Assembly (NCBI GenBank): GCA_020746835.1
Contig: JAGPNK010000035.1
Location: 62,001 to 126,000 of the forward strand
DNA length: 64,000 bases
From: Stachybotrys elegans
Lineage: Eukaryota; Ascomycota; Sordariomycetes; Hypocreales; Stachybotryaceae
Direction: 5' to 3'
The notes under the pieces were generated by a model. It saw only the letters and a program-made list of their open reading frames with translations. It did no database searches and was not told the origin of the DNA. The position numbers were made by a program, and so were the translations under genes. Numbering within the stretch: the first letter of the stretch is position 1; every line of letters starts with the position of its first letter. Of this stretch, positions 32,462 through 44,061 are shown piece after piece.

Positions 32462-34298
32462 TCTTCAGGAAAAGATAGAATTGACGTGATAGCAGTAAAT
32501 ATCTTGAAGAGAATGGTTTCGGAGCAAGCTTGTCAGGAAGGGGAGGAAGCTGAGTACTTATCTCACTTGCGGGGCTTGGCTCAGATCCTGTTCGAGTAAA
32601 GGAAAATTCTTGGTTTCTTCCGGAGTCACCGCTAGGTGGGCACCCTTATCAAACTCCATGTGTTTGGCCGACATGGCTTCGATTAACGGCACCAATACCC
32701 TTCGTTAGTCATCTTTTAGATCCTACCTCAAGGCTGACTCTGCGGCTCCTTGAGGGTTCCTGGGATCCATTCTGAAGCAAAACGGAAGCTCTGGCCCTAG
32801 ATGCGCAAGGTCCCATGCTTCCTCTTTGTCCGAGAGAGGGGGAAATGGCTTTGCCAATGATATGGTATTTGTCGTATCATTACTCTCTCAGCTGTACCTC
32901 CGTAGCAGTGGTGAGTTAACTTGGCCTTGTCACGTAGTCATACCTACGGTTGGGAAGGGATTTGCAATAACCCCACATCTTCTTCCAGGTCATGCATCTC
33001 AATGTGACCCCTAGACCCTCATTTCAGCTTTCTGATTCTAGCAGCTCGGCTACGACGCAAAGATATCCATCCCGTGATGTATACAGCGAGCCCCCTCCCC
33101 CGCCAAAGGACGCCCGAACTCTAGACATTATGAATGCACCATTGCTCTCCACATGCTCAATGCATTAGTTGCTGCGTAAGCGATTACAAAGTTTCCCGTA
33201 ATGCAGTCCACATGACGGCGGAGTAATCCACGCTGTGTGATCCCTACCATCAGCACACTGCCTACATGGTGTTCATGGACGAAGATCCTGGCTAATTTCG
33301 GACTACATCCCTTTTTATAAGCCCGAGGAAGGGTGGATAATCATGCCCCTTCCGCAAGGATCTAGGCGCTCTTCAGCTTCTATGGTGTATTGTATGGGTC
33401 TTAAGGGGGGAGGGGTGGACCATGGGTGCTTCTTTTTCTTTTTTGGTAGGGTAGGATCGTGATGAAAGATATTTGCCTCAAAGCTATTGGATGAATCTAG
33501 ACAGAGGTACCCTCAGGAATACTCTCCTCCCGCAATATGCCCACAAAACAGCCATAGCTGAGGGATCCCTGATGACGTGGGCAGCTTGACTGCATATCGT
33601 CCCCCCGCTCGTATTGCTGCGTTCAATACGTCTATTTTCAGGGTTAGTACATGAATTATGATACAGGTGGCTTATTCTGGAGCTCCAGGCCACGTCAGCA
33701 CATTCCAGGTCCGCGTGAGATTAAAGATTCTATGGCCGCCGAGGTCGAACTCCCTCCCAAGGAGAGGTAGCATGGCCTTATGGTCCTGAAATTAGTGGCA
33801 TCATGGCCAAGTAGAAAGTTGTTGGGCGCTCCTTTGCCTCAATGAGCGTGGGGTTGAGTACTGCAGTGATAATTATGTAATGACAGATAACGAGTGATAG
33901 CAAGAGAACGGCGGCAATGGAAGCCAAAAGACTAGAGGTCAAAATGAGCAGTCAAAACATGGCAACATATTGCTTGTGTTACTCTTAGAGGCAAAATAAG
34001 CCACTATTTTCAATGCCATTTCATTCACAAGCCCTACTGGTTAATATCGTCTGCTCACTTGGATATAACCACGTTGATCATTTATAATAAGTAGACTCTA
34101 GGGAATTGCGCAGACTTTGTAGGCGCTATTAGGACTTGTGTGGCTTAGGTCAGCACCGACGACACGGATACTCGTTTTGGGTCAAGGCTTAAGAAGCAGT
34201 CAATACGAGGTGCTACTAAGCTCCTTTAAAGAGGCATTCTACAACTAACTTGCCAAAACTCTAAGGATTTTAGCCTTTATCTGTTGGTTAAGGGCCAG
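32462..34298. other. Intergenic, no supported gene
   Basis: No frame is convincing. An inverted ACGTGGCC box (GGCCACGTCAGCA) lies at 33688-33700; a related 'tgatgacgtgggcag' lies at 33570-33584. Confidence 0.5.
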
Positions 34299-34859
34299 TT
34301 ATTTTGCTTTCTTGCGCCAGATAGCGTAGATGACGATTAAGAAAAATACAGCGCCATAAATGGCCATGACGATATTTCCATAGTAAATTGTAGCGTAGTG
34401 AAGAGCTCCATCATGACCTCCAAGCTCTACAAAAAATCCCTGAAAGCGATGTATCTTGCTGGCAACCATGGCCCCCAAAATAAGTGTGCAAGAAGCGACA
34501 ATAAATTGTAACATTTCAAAGCCTAGCAGAAACCGTCCCACTGCAACGACACATACCCCCAATAGAACGGCAACGGCACTTATGAAAGCTGTAATTATCA
34601 TGAAGATAGTTATCATGACTTGGAGCTTTTGGAAGCTGTTATTGAAGGCAGTGCTGGCAATTGTAAGGCTGGCGGATTTCGCCCGTTCCATATAGATATG
34701 GGCCAAGTTCGCATTTGTTGAGCTCAGGATAGCAATGCCCAGGAAGAGTAGTATACGAAGACAAATAATGAATTCATGCCAGGTCCTGATAAGTTGAAAT
34801 GCATCAGTAAAGGACCTGCAGATAGCTCTTAGCTCATGCATTATAAAATCGAGTAACAC
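34299..34859 (-). CDS. Four-span membrane protein, 186 aa
   Basis: Single exon. Four hydrophobic stretches are clear: IICLRILLFLGIAILSS, VMITIFMIITAFISAVAVLL with VCVVAVG, LQFIVASCTLILGAMVAS and IVMAIYGAVFFLIVIYAIW. The tail is WRKKAK, which resembles a dilysine-type ER signal (KKxx needs Lys at -3 and -4; here Lys are at -1, -3 and -4). No family is recognised. A second four-span gene, unrelated by eye, lies at 50058-50649. Confidence 0.55.
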   Translation of the reverse strand: MLLDFIMHELRAICRSFTDAFQLIRTWHEFIICLRILLFLGIAILSSTNANLAHIYMERAKSASLTIASTAFNNSFQKLQVMITIFMIITAFISAVAVLLGVCVVAVGRFLLGFEMLQFIVASCTLILGAMVASKIHRFQGFFVELGGHDGALHYATIYYGNIVMAIYGAVFFLIVIYAIWRKKAK

Positions 34860-36924
34860 TGTATTTGAATTCGTCCACTAGAATTATTTAGTGGCGGCTA
34901 TATATAGAAGCTAGAAGACCTAGAGTAGTAAGAGCTATTTATGGCTCAAGTCCTGCTTAGTAGAGTGGGCCAACAAGGCTAGAACTGGTTAATAATAACA
35001 ATACCTAGACACCCCAAGTACCTATGTACAGTATGTATATATGCTGGCTTACTTGGGGTGTATAAAAAGGCAATTTCTGGCGTACAGGCTAGAAGCCACA
35101 AATGGACTATTATCAATGCCGCCTTTAGGGTAGGTCACAGAAGCTCCCTGATTATTTGCACGCAGCAAGATCCGCGACAAGATACCGCCCAGTACACCAT
35201 GCGGGATAAGGCGGCGCCATTACACGTCTTTGTAGACAAGCACAGAGTAGTTTCCACTGTCAGTCGGGCTTTCTAGACCGCATACATATGTACATACATA
35301 CTAAGACTGGATGTTGACATATTACTATAAGTCAAAGATCCATTTTAAGCCCACCGCAAATGCCAAAATTAGGCACAGACAGGCAGGACCCTTCATTCCA
35401 TGGAGATCTTATTAGGTGGCATCATCAATATTCAATCCTAACTCCGCCCCACTCATTATATCGGAAGACAGACATTGCTACAGCTGATGAGTATGTAGGG
35501 AAGGAAAGAGCCTTCATTATTATGCTATTTTGGGACATCCCAGCGTCAAGATGATACAACTTGTCTTCACCTCTGCTAAGCTCTGCCTATGTTTACAGAC
35601 AGCGAGAGCGCTTGAGCTACCCCTGGCGTGAGCGCACTCAGCTGCGCCTCTATAAGTTAGGCGGGATGATCCCAATCAGCCGCAGTAGACGAGAAAACTA
35701 GGGCAGGGTTGATGCAAGCCTAGCGAGAAAGGCGGGAAATGTGGCAGCGTTAGATGCTAGACTTACGTGGCCTCGTATTCCAACAAACCTAGGTGGGCAA
35801 GAGATGGAACTTGGTCCCCATGTCCTGGCTGCCAAGGCGGCCTTGATAAGTCAATTGTTCTATCAATGCAGTAACTCATTAATATTCCTAAACCAAAATG
35901 AGTATACAGTTCGTTAGTATGGTAGACTCGAGCTTAAGATAGTAACATTATCAAGGCTTTCCATGCCCTCTGGCAAGGTGTATCCAAGTTTATGCCTCAT
36001 TCCCTCCGCTTGTGATGACGTGGCCATACTAAGGCACCAGTGCTCTCGCCGCTGGATGAGTGAAGGGGACGTAGCGAGGCAGCTGAGCAGGGCTGAACCG
36101 ATATGTTGGCAGTGACCTACCCCTGAGTGTGGGGACCGGCACACAGGATGTTTAACAAAGGGGCATCCGTGCCATCTCTCCACAGTACATGATATGCTTC
36201 CTTGTGACGAATGGACAGTTTCGGGAGTATCCGTCATTCACAAAGTCCCTCATGCTGGTAGCCTGTTCTGAAAACCCACCTGCGAAGTGGAAACTGTCAC
36301 CTCGAAACTCGGCCAGCAGGATTACTGGCCCACAAAAGTGTCCCTGCAATTCAAAACCCTTCCCCTATCCACACCCCGCGTGTTGATTCTGGAATGTGTC
36401 GACGGAGGGGCAGGTTAACATGTCCGTACAATTAAAATAATGGATATGGTGGGTGATTGTTTCATCATACCTTCCTAGAATCATTTTCGTGGTTGCCGCT
36501 GCTGTTGCGGTGATTTATGGCAAGTCCAATGAGATAACAGGCGATTAGACGTAGTGGCTGAACAGGACAGTTCGCAGGCACAGGAGATTGGGGGTTTGGA
36601 AAGGAGATCAACCTACGGAAGAAGACAGGATACCGAGCCAAGTGCTAGGCTCGGCCGTGATACGAGTAATACCCGGAAAGAGGAAAAGGGCCGCTAGTAG
36701 AAGAGATTTGCTAGACGCGAGAGAACCTAAAAATAGAGAGAATATTGGAGATGGGCATGTGACTGCATAACCCTATCCGGCCTGGAAGGGCCCGATTCAC
36801 CTATATAAAGGTCGTCGCTGGTTCTCTGACTCACTATCAACCACCTGCCTCCATTAATTGCGAAGTCCCACCGAATCAGAGTCATTGAGAATCTCTCCTT
36901 CTCGCAACTCTCCACGCCTCTATT
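34860..36924. other. Intergenic, no supported gene
   Basis: About 2 kb with only short frames. One ACGTGGCC box (TGATGACGTGGCCATA) lies at 36013-36028. Around 35011-35060 the motif 'acttggggtgt' follows its near-inverse 'acaccccaagt', a short inverted repeat (35009-35019 and 35051-35061). Confidence 0.5.
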
Positions 36925-37573
36925 ATGTCTTCTGTCCGCATTCGGAATCAATGCAGCAACTGTTTAGAGAGCCTTGGCGGCACTGCTGCAATATTTCGCA
37001 GGTCCAACTCTGGACTGGTAAGTCTTGTTGTGTTCCAAAATATATTTGCTAACTCTATTGCAGCATCTCTGTAGCAAATGCGCCAGCAATGTCAGCAGGC
37101 ATGAACTCGTTCTGCAGTACGGCTGGGACGGCAACTGTCCGATTTGTTTTGGAGGATCTACCTTCCTCTATACCCTTTGTTCCACTAAGGATGATGAAAG
37201 AAAGATCGGGCACACATTCTGCGATCGTTGTTTGGAGAACCTTAGTATACGCCAAAAGAGCAACAGCACCGAGTTTTACATTCCACGAAAAGTCCTATGT
37301 CCTATATGCCGAGCAGAAATAGTCATGGCCACCAAGGCTGTTTCTGTGCTCATCATTCTAGAGGACGATGAAAGGAACAAGCGTACTATCACGGAAAAGA
37401 GAAGTGGGAAGGATTCTATCAAGGCGATATTGAAGGTAAAGCTGAGCTACCGCGAAAAGATGGTGAAAGTCATACTGAAGAATGGAAGTAAGGTGTGGGT
37501 GCCTCTGAAAGAATTAGAAGGTAGATTGAAAAAAAGGGCTATGTTGAAATTCGAGACTAGGTATGGAGTTTAA
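36925..37573 (+). CDS. RING-type zinc-finger protein, 200 aa
   Basis: Exons 36925-37017 and 37064-37573 (46-bp intron with a gctaac branch point) give 200 residues. Two Cys pairs come first (C10-x2-C13, C34-x2-C37, split by the intron), then a RING-like set: C56PIC59, C70, H81, C84-x2-C87 and C110PIC113. The final CPIC and the HTFCDRC core are typical; the gap of ten residues between C70 and His81 is longer than the usual one to three. The C-terminal 80 residues are basic. RING proteins mostly act as E3 ubiquitin ligases; this one may do so, or the finger may serve binding only. The start lies in good context after a 36-kb spacer. Confidence 0.72.
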
Positions 37574-37705
37574 CGTTTATGTAGAAAGATTACGAGGCAA
37601 AAGGACACTCTGCAGTGTTAGTGTTTATAGTCTCTCTTATGGTGTAACGAAACTGTCTGCGAATAACCACTGAATGCATGACCGTAGACAAAAATGAGGG
37701 TTACG

Positions 37706-37984
37706 TTAAGATTTGCGACAATGCTCGTACGGTGATGGGGCCTCAGAGCCGCCGGAGACTCTGCTGGCTTGGAGAAGAAGCGCCAATAGATACAGACGGC
37801 ACAGTCCTTGGTCATGCTCACAGAATCGGTGGAGCAGGCGGATGGCTCTAGCCCTCAACCTAGCCGACACTGTCATGATCAAGGAGGGTTCAGGGAGGAT
37901 AGCCCTGCCAGACTCCCTTTCCAGCTCCTGCCTGATGTCGTCCGCTTTCATTCCCGTCCCCTTATGCTAACGTGGCCACGGCAC
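37706..37984 (-). repeat. Dispersed repeat, open 81-codon copy
   Basis: On the - strand, 37951-37706 is open for 81 codons starting MKADDIRQELERESG. Its first 35 codons are related to translated repeat copies at 22 kb and 18.6 kb. The upstream flank carries the ACGTGGCC box (37965-37980). It may be a fragment of a repeated gene or a non-coding element. Confidence 0.5.
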
Positions 37985-39181
37985 TAAATCCACATCGGCA
38001 TAATCCTGTACACCATGATAGGAGTTGGGTTATCTTTAGAGGTGATTGCAGCATGAGGCAATGGCCAATTACCAAAGTGCTGATGAAGCTGATGTGATGT
38101 GTAGCCGGCTTTAGGAGACAAGGTCCTCAAACGCTGGCTCCGCGTGTTCCATTGCATGTCGAGGAGGCATTTGTGCTGGATGCTATTAAGGACAAGATGG
38201 CAACATCTAACGGGGACGGAAACTGAAAGTCAGAATCACGATAATACGATAATACGGTGGTTTGGGTGGGTTGATGTCTTTAGTCGGCGCCAGGCGTGGT
38301 GCATTCTCCCACGTCATGTTTGAGGCTGGCGCAAAGCTCCAAGAAGCGGGTACATGTTGCCTCGAAAGTGATACGGAAGCGGCAGAACCTAGACACACGC
38401 TTGCCGACTCTGGGAGTCGCGGCAGCATTGCTAGTAACATGACCACCTGTAGCGGCAGTATCACCGGCAATAAGTTACTCTAAAGCTGGTTTCTAGATCT
38501 GTTTCAAATGAGGTATAAGACAAAAAGGGAGATTGTCTAGAGTCATGGCCAGAATCATTAGCGGAGTTATTGCCTTCCCTTGGAACCAAGTATAAATTTC
38601 ATGCCTGCTGTATTTTGCTAGGTCTAGATATTGGCTAGCTGTCGGAATGAACGCCTTTGGGTACGGTCTTAATAGACCCCTTTGGCACCCACTGGATCTG
38701 ATTCTTAATAATACTCTCCACGCTAGGTGTAGAAGCCTGCATATTAGGGGCGCCTAGGCATCTTGGATAAATTCCGTGACTACTACGTATGTAGGGTGAC
38801 GCAGTTCTTGCTCTCAAGTCAACATAGTGGGGTCATTATGGCTGCAGGGTACATGCCTCACCACACCCTGGCGTGGATGGTGTTGTCAAAATAAGGTGTG
38901 GTCAATGCGTCAGTAGTCATTTCCGACCGTAAACGCCATAACTAGCTTATAGTACCCTTGCCTCCCACTGAGGCCCGGTAGTACATATGAATCCATTTAA
39001 GCATGAGCTCTAACTGTTCTCCACTAACCCTCCTAGCCCAATGGTCATTTTGTTGTCTAGAATATTGTAGGGACATACATGTAGGATGCTGGTTATACCT
39101 AGTGGCGTTAATTACAAAAGCCTTTATATCAAAATGAACACGGCGTTATCCTAACTGCAATTTGTCTATGTAGTTAACCAA
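37985..39181. other. Intergenic, no supported gene
   Basis: No coding frame with recognisable content. Confidence 0.5.
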
Positions 39182-39472
39182 TTACCAACCGACGGGTGTT
39201 GGTTTTACGTTCAAAACATTCGGGCACACAGTTCTTGGGCATTCAGCCCGCCTAGTTGTCTCCAGGAACGGACTCTCTATTTTAAAAGGGCTTCTCTTCT
39301 GTGCGTAAAAGCGTGTGCGCGCAAGCAGCGCGTGACGCTGTGCCTCTCGGATTCTTTGCGTAAAAGTTGGGTTATTGAAAACAGTCTGTGACTGTTGCTT
39401 GGACAAGGTTGGCTTGTTGCTAGTGATATTCAAGCTTGGGTTATACAACGTATCAGCATAGATATCATCCAT
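39182..39472 (-). CDS. Possible small protein, 96 aa
   Basis: The frame from the ATG at 39472 begins MDDIYADTLYNPSLN and is rich in Asn, Thr, Arg and Gln, with a basic helix-like stretch (TQRIREAQRHALLARTRF). No motif is recognised. Upstream codons in the same frame are AT-rich and look non-coding, so this internal start is preferred. Confidence 0.3.
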   Translation of the reverse strand: MDDIYADTLYNPSLNITSNKPTLSKQQSQTVFNNPTFTQRIREAQRHALLARTRFYAQKRSPFKIESPFLETTRRAECPRTVCPNVLNVKPTPVGW

Positions 39473-39655
39473 GCTGCGATATATAAAAAAGCTTTCCATT
39501 GCAAGAATAAGAATGTTTGAATTAATATACCTATAATATGTATAACCGTCTGCTATCCTAATATTTATAATACCTAGATATGCATCTACTGGTAACGATG
39601 TAGGTAGGATCTTCAATTCATAGCTTAGTATAGATAACATGGACAGGGATGGCAA

Positions 39656-40699
39656 TATAGCTTCTAGTTGGAGCCGATTATAGCGCTGTGACTAGAATTG
39701 TAGGTTTGCAGCGCTTCTACACTCATTTTCTCTATTGTGGCTCTTGGAAGTACGTACATATGCACCTATCTATGCCAGCAAGAACCATTACTCTAATTAC
39801 TTCCGTCAGCTTTACAGTACCTAGCCTTTAGACAGAGCCCCCAGATAATCCATGGTTCATTAAACAGACGATCTGCAGCACATATAGTACATACATAAGT
39901 ACCCTTAAAAAGAGAGTCTAGAAATACTTACGATATTGATGTGTCCGATGGTTGGCATATATTAAGTCATTATCAGCCGTTTCCATCAGCCGCCGGCTTC
40001 ATGGCTGCTGCAACATCAGTCAATAGTGAAATAGCTCTTCAAAGAAGGATACCATTACATATTGCCTTTTGCTATAGGCCCACGACGAGCAAGCCAACAA
40101 TACGTCAAAGGCCATATAATTCGCTGGTTCTCCAATCTCGATTCACAAATGCAGTTCTTCGTGAACCAACCATTCACGAGTTTTATTCGCTCACTGATAG
40201 TGATGTTGCTGAAACAATGCTGCAGCCCTTTGCTATTAAGCCTGTTATTCTAAGAAATGCATTCTATGGTTTAGTCTAAGCACAATGAATATAGCATAGA
40301 TACGCCTCCCCGGCTAGCATCACTCAATATGTATCTTCAAGGCTATTTCAACTTGCAGAATGACTTACTTCGGCTATGCGGGGGAATTATCTAGAGTGCT
40401 GCTAACTGATATACTCCTACGTCTCTAAGGCCCTCACCTGCGAAAGCTCCGACTCTACAGCCAGTTTATACACTTTGCACGGTATATACACATGGGTGAT
40501 ATGCATAGCGCTACAATCTCACTGGCACCAAATTTGCTTGATTATGTATGTAACTCTAAGTGTATTAGCCATAGTTCACCTTTTGGCTCCTGATCTTTTC
40601 CAATTCGACGTTCTAAACAGTGACTCAGAATGATCTAGCTATAATGGCTTTCTACAGCTCCTAGCATCTGAAATAAATGTTATAATTCCATAGAAAACT
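39656..40699. other. Intergenic, no supported gene
   Basis: A 112-codon frame at 39941-40279 (+) has no recognised feature and is not supported. Confidence 0.45.
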
Positions 40700-41524
40700 T
40701 TAGTGAGCTTCAGCCCAGAAGTTGTGGCAGGTAAAGAGCGCTCCGTCGCCGGTGAAGCATTCGCTTCCAAATTGAAAGGCTGATATAGAGGCTTAGATTT
40801 AACTCAGTAATAGGCAATGGATGGGTTTGACTTACTGAGTAGATACTGGCTTTCAGCTGGAAAGTCTTGTGTATCGGAGATGAAGTCAAAGTACCGCAGA
40901 ATATCTCCACTATAGTGGTGCCGCTGTTCAGGGGCAACAAAGGTGAATACTTTCATATCGCCATTATAACCAACCCATAGGTCCCATTGCATGTCCTCCA
41001 CCGTAACAGAACCAACAGATTGACCAATTGGCCAAATGGTCCCAATCCTTCCTAACCTGGAGCTAAGCATTAGAGATATACCCTAGGGACAGTTTCCTGT
41101 GGAGGGAGTTAGCGTACCAGATCATCAGCTCGTAGTCACCACTGCTTGTGGGACGATCCATGTTAGACGAGGTGAATAAATCGTACGCGACATTAGCACG
41201 GATATCAGTCCCGGCATAGGACCATAAAGCTGTACTTGGTAAGCTGTAGATTTGGTTCACGATTTGCTTAATGGGAAGCTGGCGGCCAGAGTAGGGGAAT
41301 GCTTTAACATTGCTCTGGCCGTCAGACCAAGACCAAGTGCTGTGCCAGGCTACACCGCTGTAATCAGAGCCATCGATGTAGGTGCACTGGGATCCATGGC
41401 CAGAGCATAAGCCCCAAGCATTGTTATTGAACTCGTAGCCGTAATCTGTATAGTAGCCGAACTGATTACAGAGCTCTTGTGCATAGGATAAGCTAAGAAG
41501 AATTATTATCACAAGCGTCCTCAT
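40700..41524 (-). CDS. Secreted GH12 endo-beta-1,4-glucanase / xyloglucanase, 235 aa
   Basis: Exons 41524-41118, 41056-40836 and 40779-40700, with introns of 61 and 56 bp, join in phase to 235 residues, the usual GH12 size. A short signal peptide (MRTLVIIILLSLSYAQ) precedes the mature ELCNQFGYYTDYGYEFNNN start typical of the family. The nucleophile is Glu132 in SGDYELMIW, interrupted by intron 1 just after it. FVAPEQRH follows, and the acid/base Glu216 lies in QFGSECFTG in the last exon. The jelly-roll enzyme cleaves beta-1,4-glucan or xyloglucan outside the cell. GH12 xyloglucanases of plant-associated fungi can also be sensed by plants. It looks intact. It is isolated, with no other wall-degrading gene beside it; a GH64 gene lies 10 kb away. 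Confidence 0.93.
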
Positions 41525-42384
41525 CTCAGTGAAGCATCTGTTTACATGCTACCTATGTTCATCTATGTCATTGGAGAACAGGTCGTATACATACATACTT
41601 ATATTCTCTGATCCAGTTTTGGCTGTTGCGACACATTCTCTCCACAAATGAAACCACAGCCAATTCCACCTTCTAGATCTTATTTCTAGTCAGCTTCAGC
41701 GCCGAAAATGAGGTCGGAAGGAAAAGGATCCACCGACGGGGTAGAAATACACATACCTACATATACATGTACTTACCGACGTAGATAGTGTGCTTTTATG
41801 TCCAGTTGGAATGTGCTTTCTTTGGAATTACATGCGACGCACTGATCAGAATCTAGGAGGGGAGGGAGGGCCGCCCGTTTTGCAATCCATTGAATATTCT
41901 CGTGTTCAAACCATCCAGTACCGTCGAATAGGTAAACCAAAAATGATTCACATCTCAAGGGCACGGGCACCCTCGCCAGAATCTATTACAGATATGTCGT
42001 TTGGAAATGAACCTCAACATGGAGACACTTTTTAAAATATATAGTGCACGGAGAAGAGGAGTTGCGTCTTATAACTAACATCGCATGGCTAAGTCCTAGG
42101 TGCCTGTTATTCTATGCTGGTGCCGTTTGCCTTGTTAGTCGCGTTCAGTGTACCCGTGTTTCATGTAGCATCAAGAAACTATAATTCCTGTGTCATAATA
42201 CGCCGCTACAGTGATGGTTTAGGGACGATGTGCAGGAGAGGTGCAAGCAAAATCAGGCAAGGATTATTAATTGTAGTTACTATATGACACAACTGCATGA
42301 TCACGCAGTTACTCTATTTGGTAATCTAATTCCCTCAATACCATATTCTCAAATAAATGCTTTCGGACTTCCTTCCTCACTCTG
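41525..42384. other. Intergenic, no supported gene
   Basis: Promoter of the GH12 gene and 3' side of the ferric reductase gene; no frame is supported. Confidence 0.5.
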
Positions 42385-44036
42385 TCACGGAGTTCGCCAG
42401 TACCAGACACTATGGTAAATTAGCTCGGAGAGAAATTCCGGGGCTGGGATTGCGTTACCGAGCACAATAAGCTTACCAGGGTTTGCTCTAAATTTGTGCA
42501 CCTGCTGGATTTGTTCCTTAGGGCTCGGCCCTTCGTTTTGGGAACTCCCATCTGGGTCGAACTGCGCGGCAAAATCCCCATTCTTCTCCTCCAGGAGGAT
42601 TTCTGAGATTCTTGGCTCTCCAGCGAGGACACTCAGGCGCCCATGGGACCCAAACCCTTCTATCTTTGTGTCGCTCTCGTTAAACACCGAGAGTTGTAGA
42701 ACCTAGGGAGGATGTGAGACAGAGTTCTAAGAACCAGGTAGACATACGCTTCTCAGCTCGGCATCGCTCAGGTACTGATTGAGGATATCTTCTATGGCCG
42801 GTAGCCCACTTGACTTCGTTACATGCCAAATTATATGAATCCGACAAATGCGTCCAGTGAAAAACTTATAGCCATGGACAAACTTTTGAAGAAACGGTAA
42901 CATTGCAACAATACCGTAGTCGCTTGCTACCATAATTGCCGATTTATATTCCGATACATTGATTCGAGCTCCGTGTGGACCGCTAAAGAAGGCTAAGCAC
43001 TCCAAACCACTGATGCGAGGCATCTTTGAAGTCAGGCCTCTGCGAGACTTGACAAAGAGCTCCAGCGTGGCCTGGCGGACAGGCGACCAAGACGCTACTG
43101 TAAAAGGGTGACTTTGCATACATGCCCAGAAGCTCATTTCTGGAGCCCAAATCCATAAATTGATGTACTGCCCAGCGTCGATTTGGAGTGCTCGTGGCAA
43201 GTCCACGATAATTCTAGTGCTTCCTCCATGGCTCAAGAGGTAGGCGCGGGGAAAAGGTTTCCCCACGGAGACGTTTCGATATAGTATGAGTGCTAGATAG
43301 GAAATGTTTAGACAACTAGTCACACTTGCGTAGACATAGAGATATAGCCGGGGGAAATCAGGAATAGTCAGTAAGTGCCGACATATCAAAGAAGCAGCAA
43401 GGATTGCTAGTGCTTGATGAATTCGAAGAAAGGCTTCGTAGAGCATCTTCCGGAGAAACTGAGCCGATAGCACTACCGCGAGCAATATCGCAAGTCCACC
43501 CTACATAAATGAGTAAAATAGGTTAGGCGATTGGGTAAAAATGCACCTGCCAATAACGTGTAGAGATCCTGCGCTCTTTTCAGGAATGCCATTAGGCAAA
43601 CATGTACGAGAGTCATCATCATCGTCATGACCCCTGACGAGCAGTGCACCTTTCGAAAAACCCTGAGAGGCAGCCCGAGACTGTCGGCGAGGAAGGCCAA
43701 ATCGGGACTCAGGAATAGGGGTATCATGTTAAACAATGCCAGTCTCCCTGCACAAAGCGAGGCCATGGTGACGGAGGATGCATTAAATGAAATTAATAGA
43801 AGATTTGCGATAACGTAGCCGGATTGAACCACGAACTCAGCTGTTGTCCAGGGACCGAAGAACCTATGTCGATGAAGAAGTGGTGTATAGAAAAGAGCCC
43901 TGTTGATGAAGACCGCAACAGGCTTCGAGAAACGTAAGAATAATGGATGGAACAAGGCTACGACAAACAAAATGATAAAAAGACCGCTAAATGCGAGCGC
44001 GTACAGACGACTGCTATCCACAGTTATGAATGTCAT
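42385..44036 (-). CDS. Ferric reductase / NADPH oxidase-like transmembrane protein, possibly frameshifted
   Basis: Exons 44036-43547, 43500-42748 and 42702-42385. Hydrophobic spans carry the haem-binding histidines of the ferric reductase domain (RKVHCSSG, LVHVCLMAF, RIHQALAILA, ICRHLLTI). DAGQYINLWIW and SHPFTVASW match the FAD-binding barrel, and KSRRGLT plus GPHGARI the NAD(P)-binding start. The protein should reduce ferric iron at a membrane. Intron 43501-43546 has good splice signals, but the two exons meet one base out of frame (a G too many before GGLAILLAV); intron 42703-42747 is in phase. The C-terminus appears shorter than usual. A start at 44084 is also possible but would overlap the upstream kinase-like gene. 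Ferric reductases are recurrent Starship cargo. Confidence 0.8.
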
Positions 44037-44061
44037 GTAACTGATGGATTCTTCTAGAATC

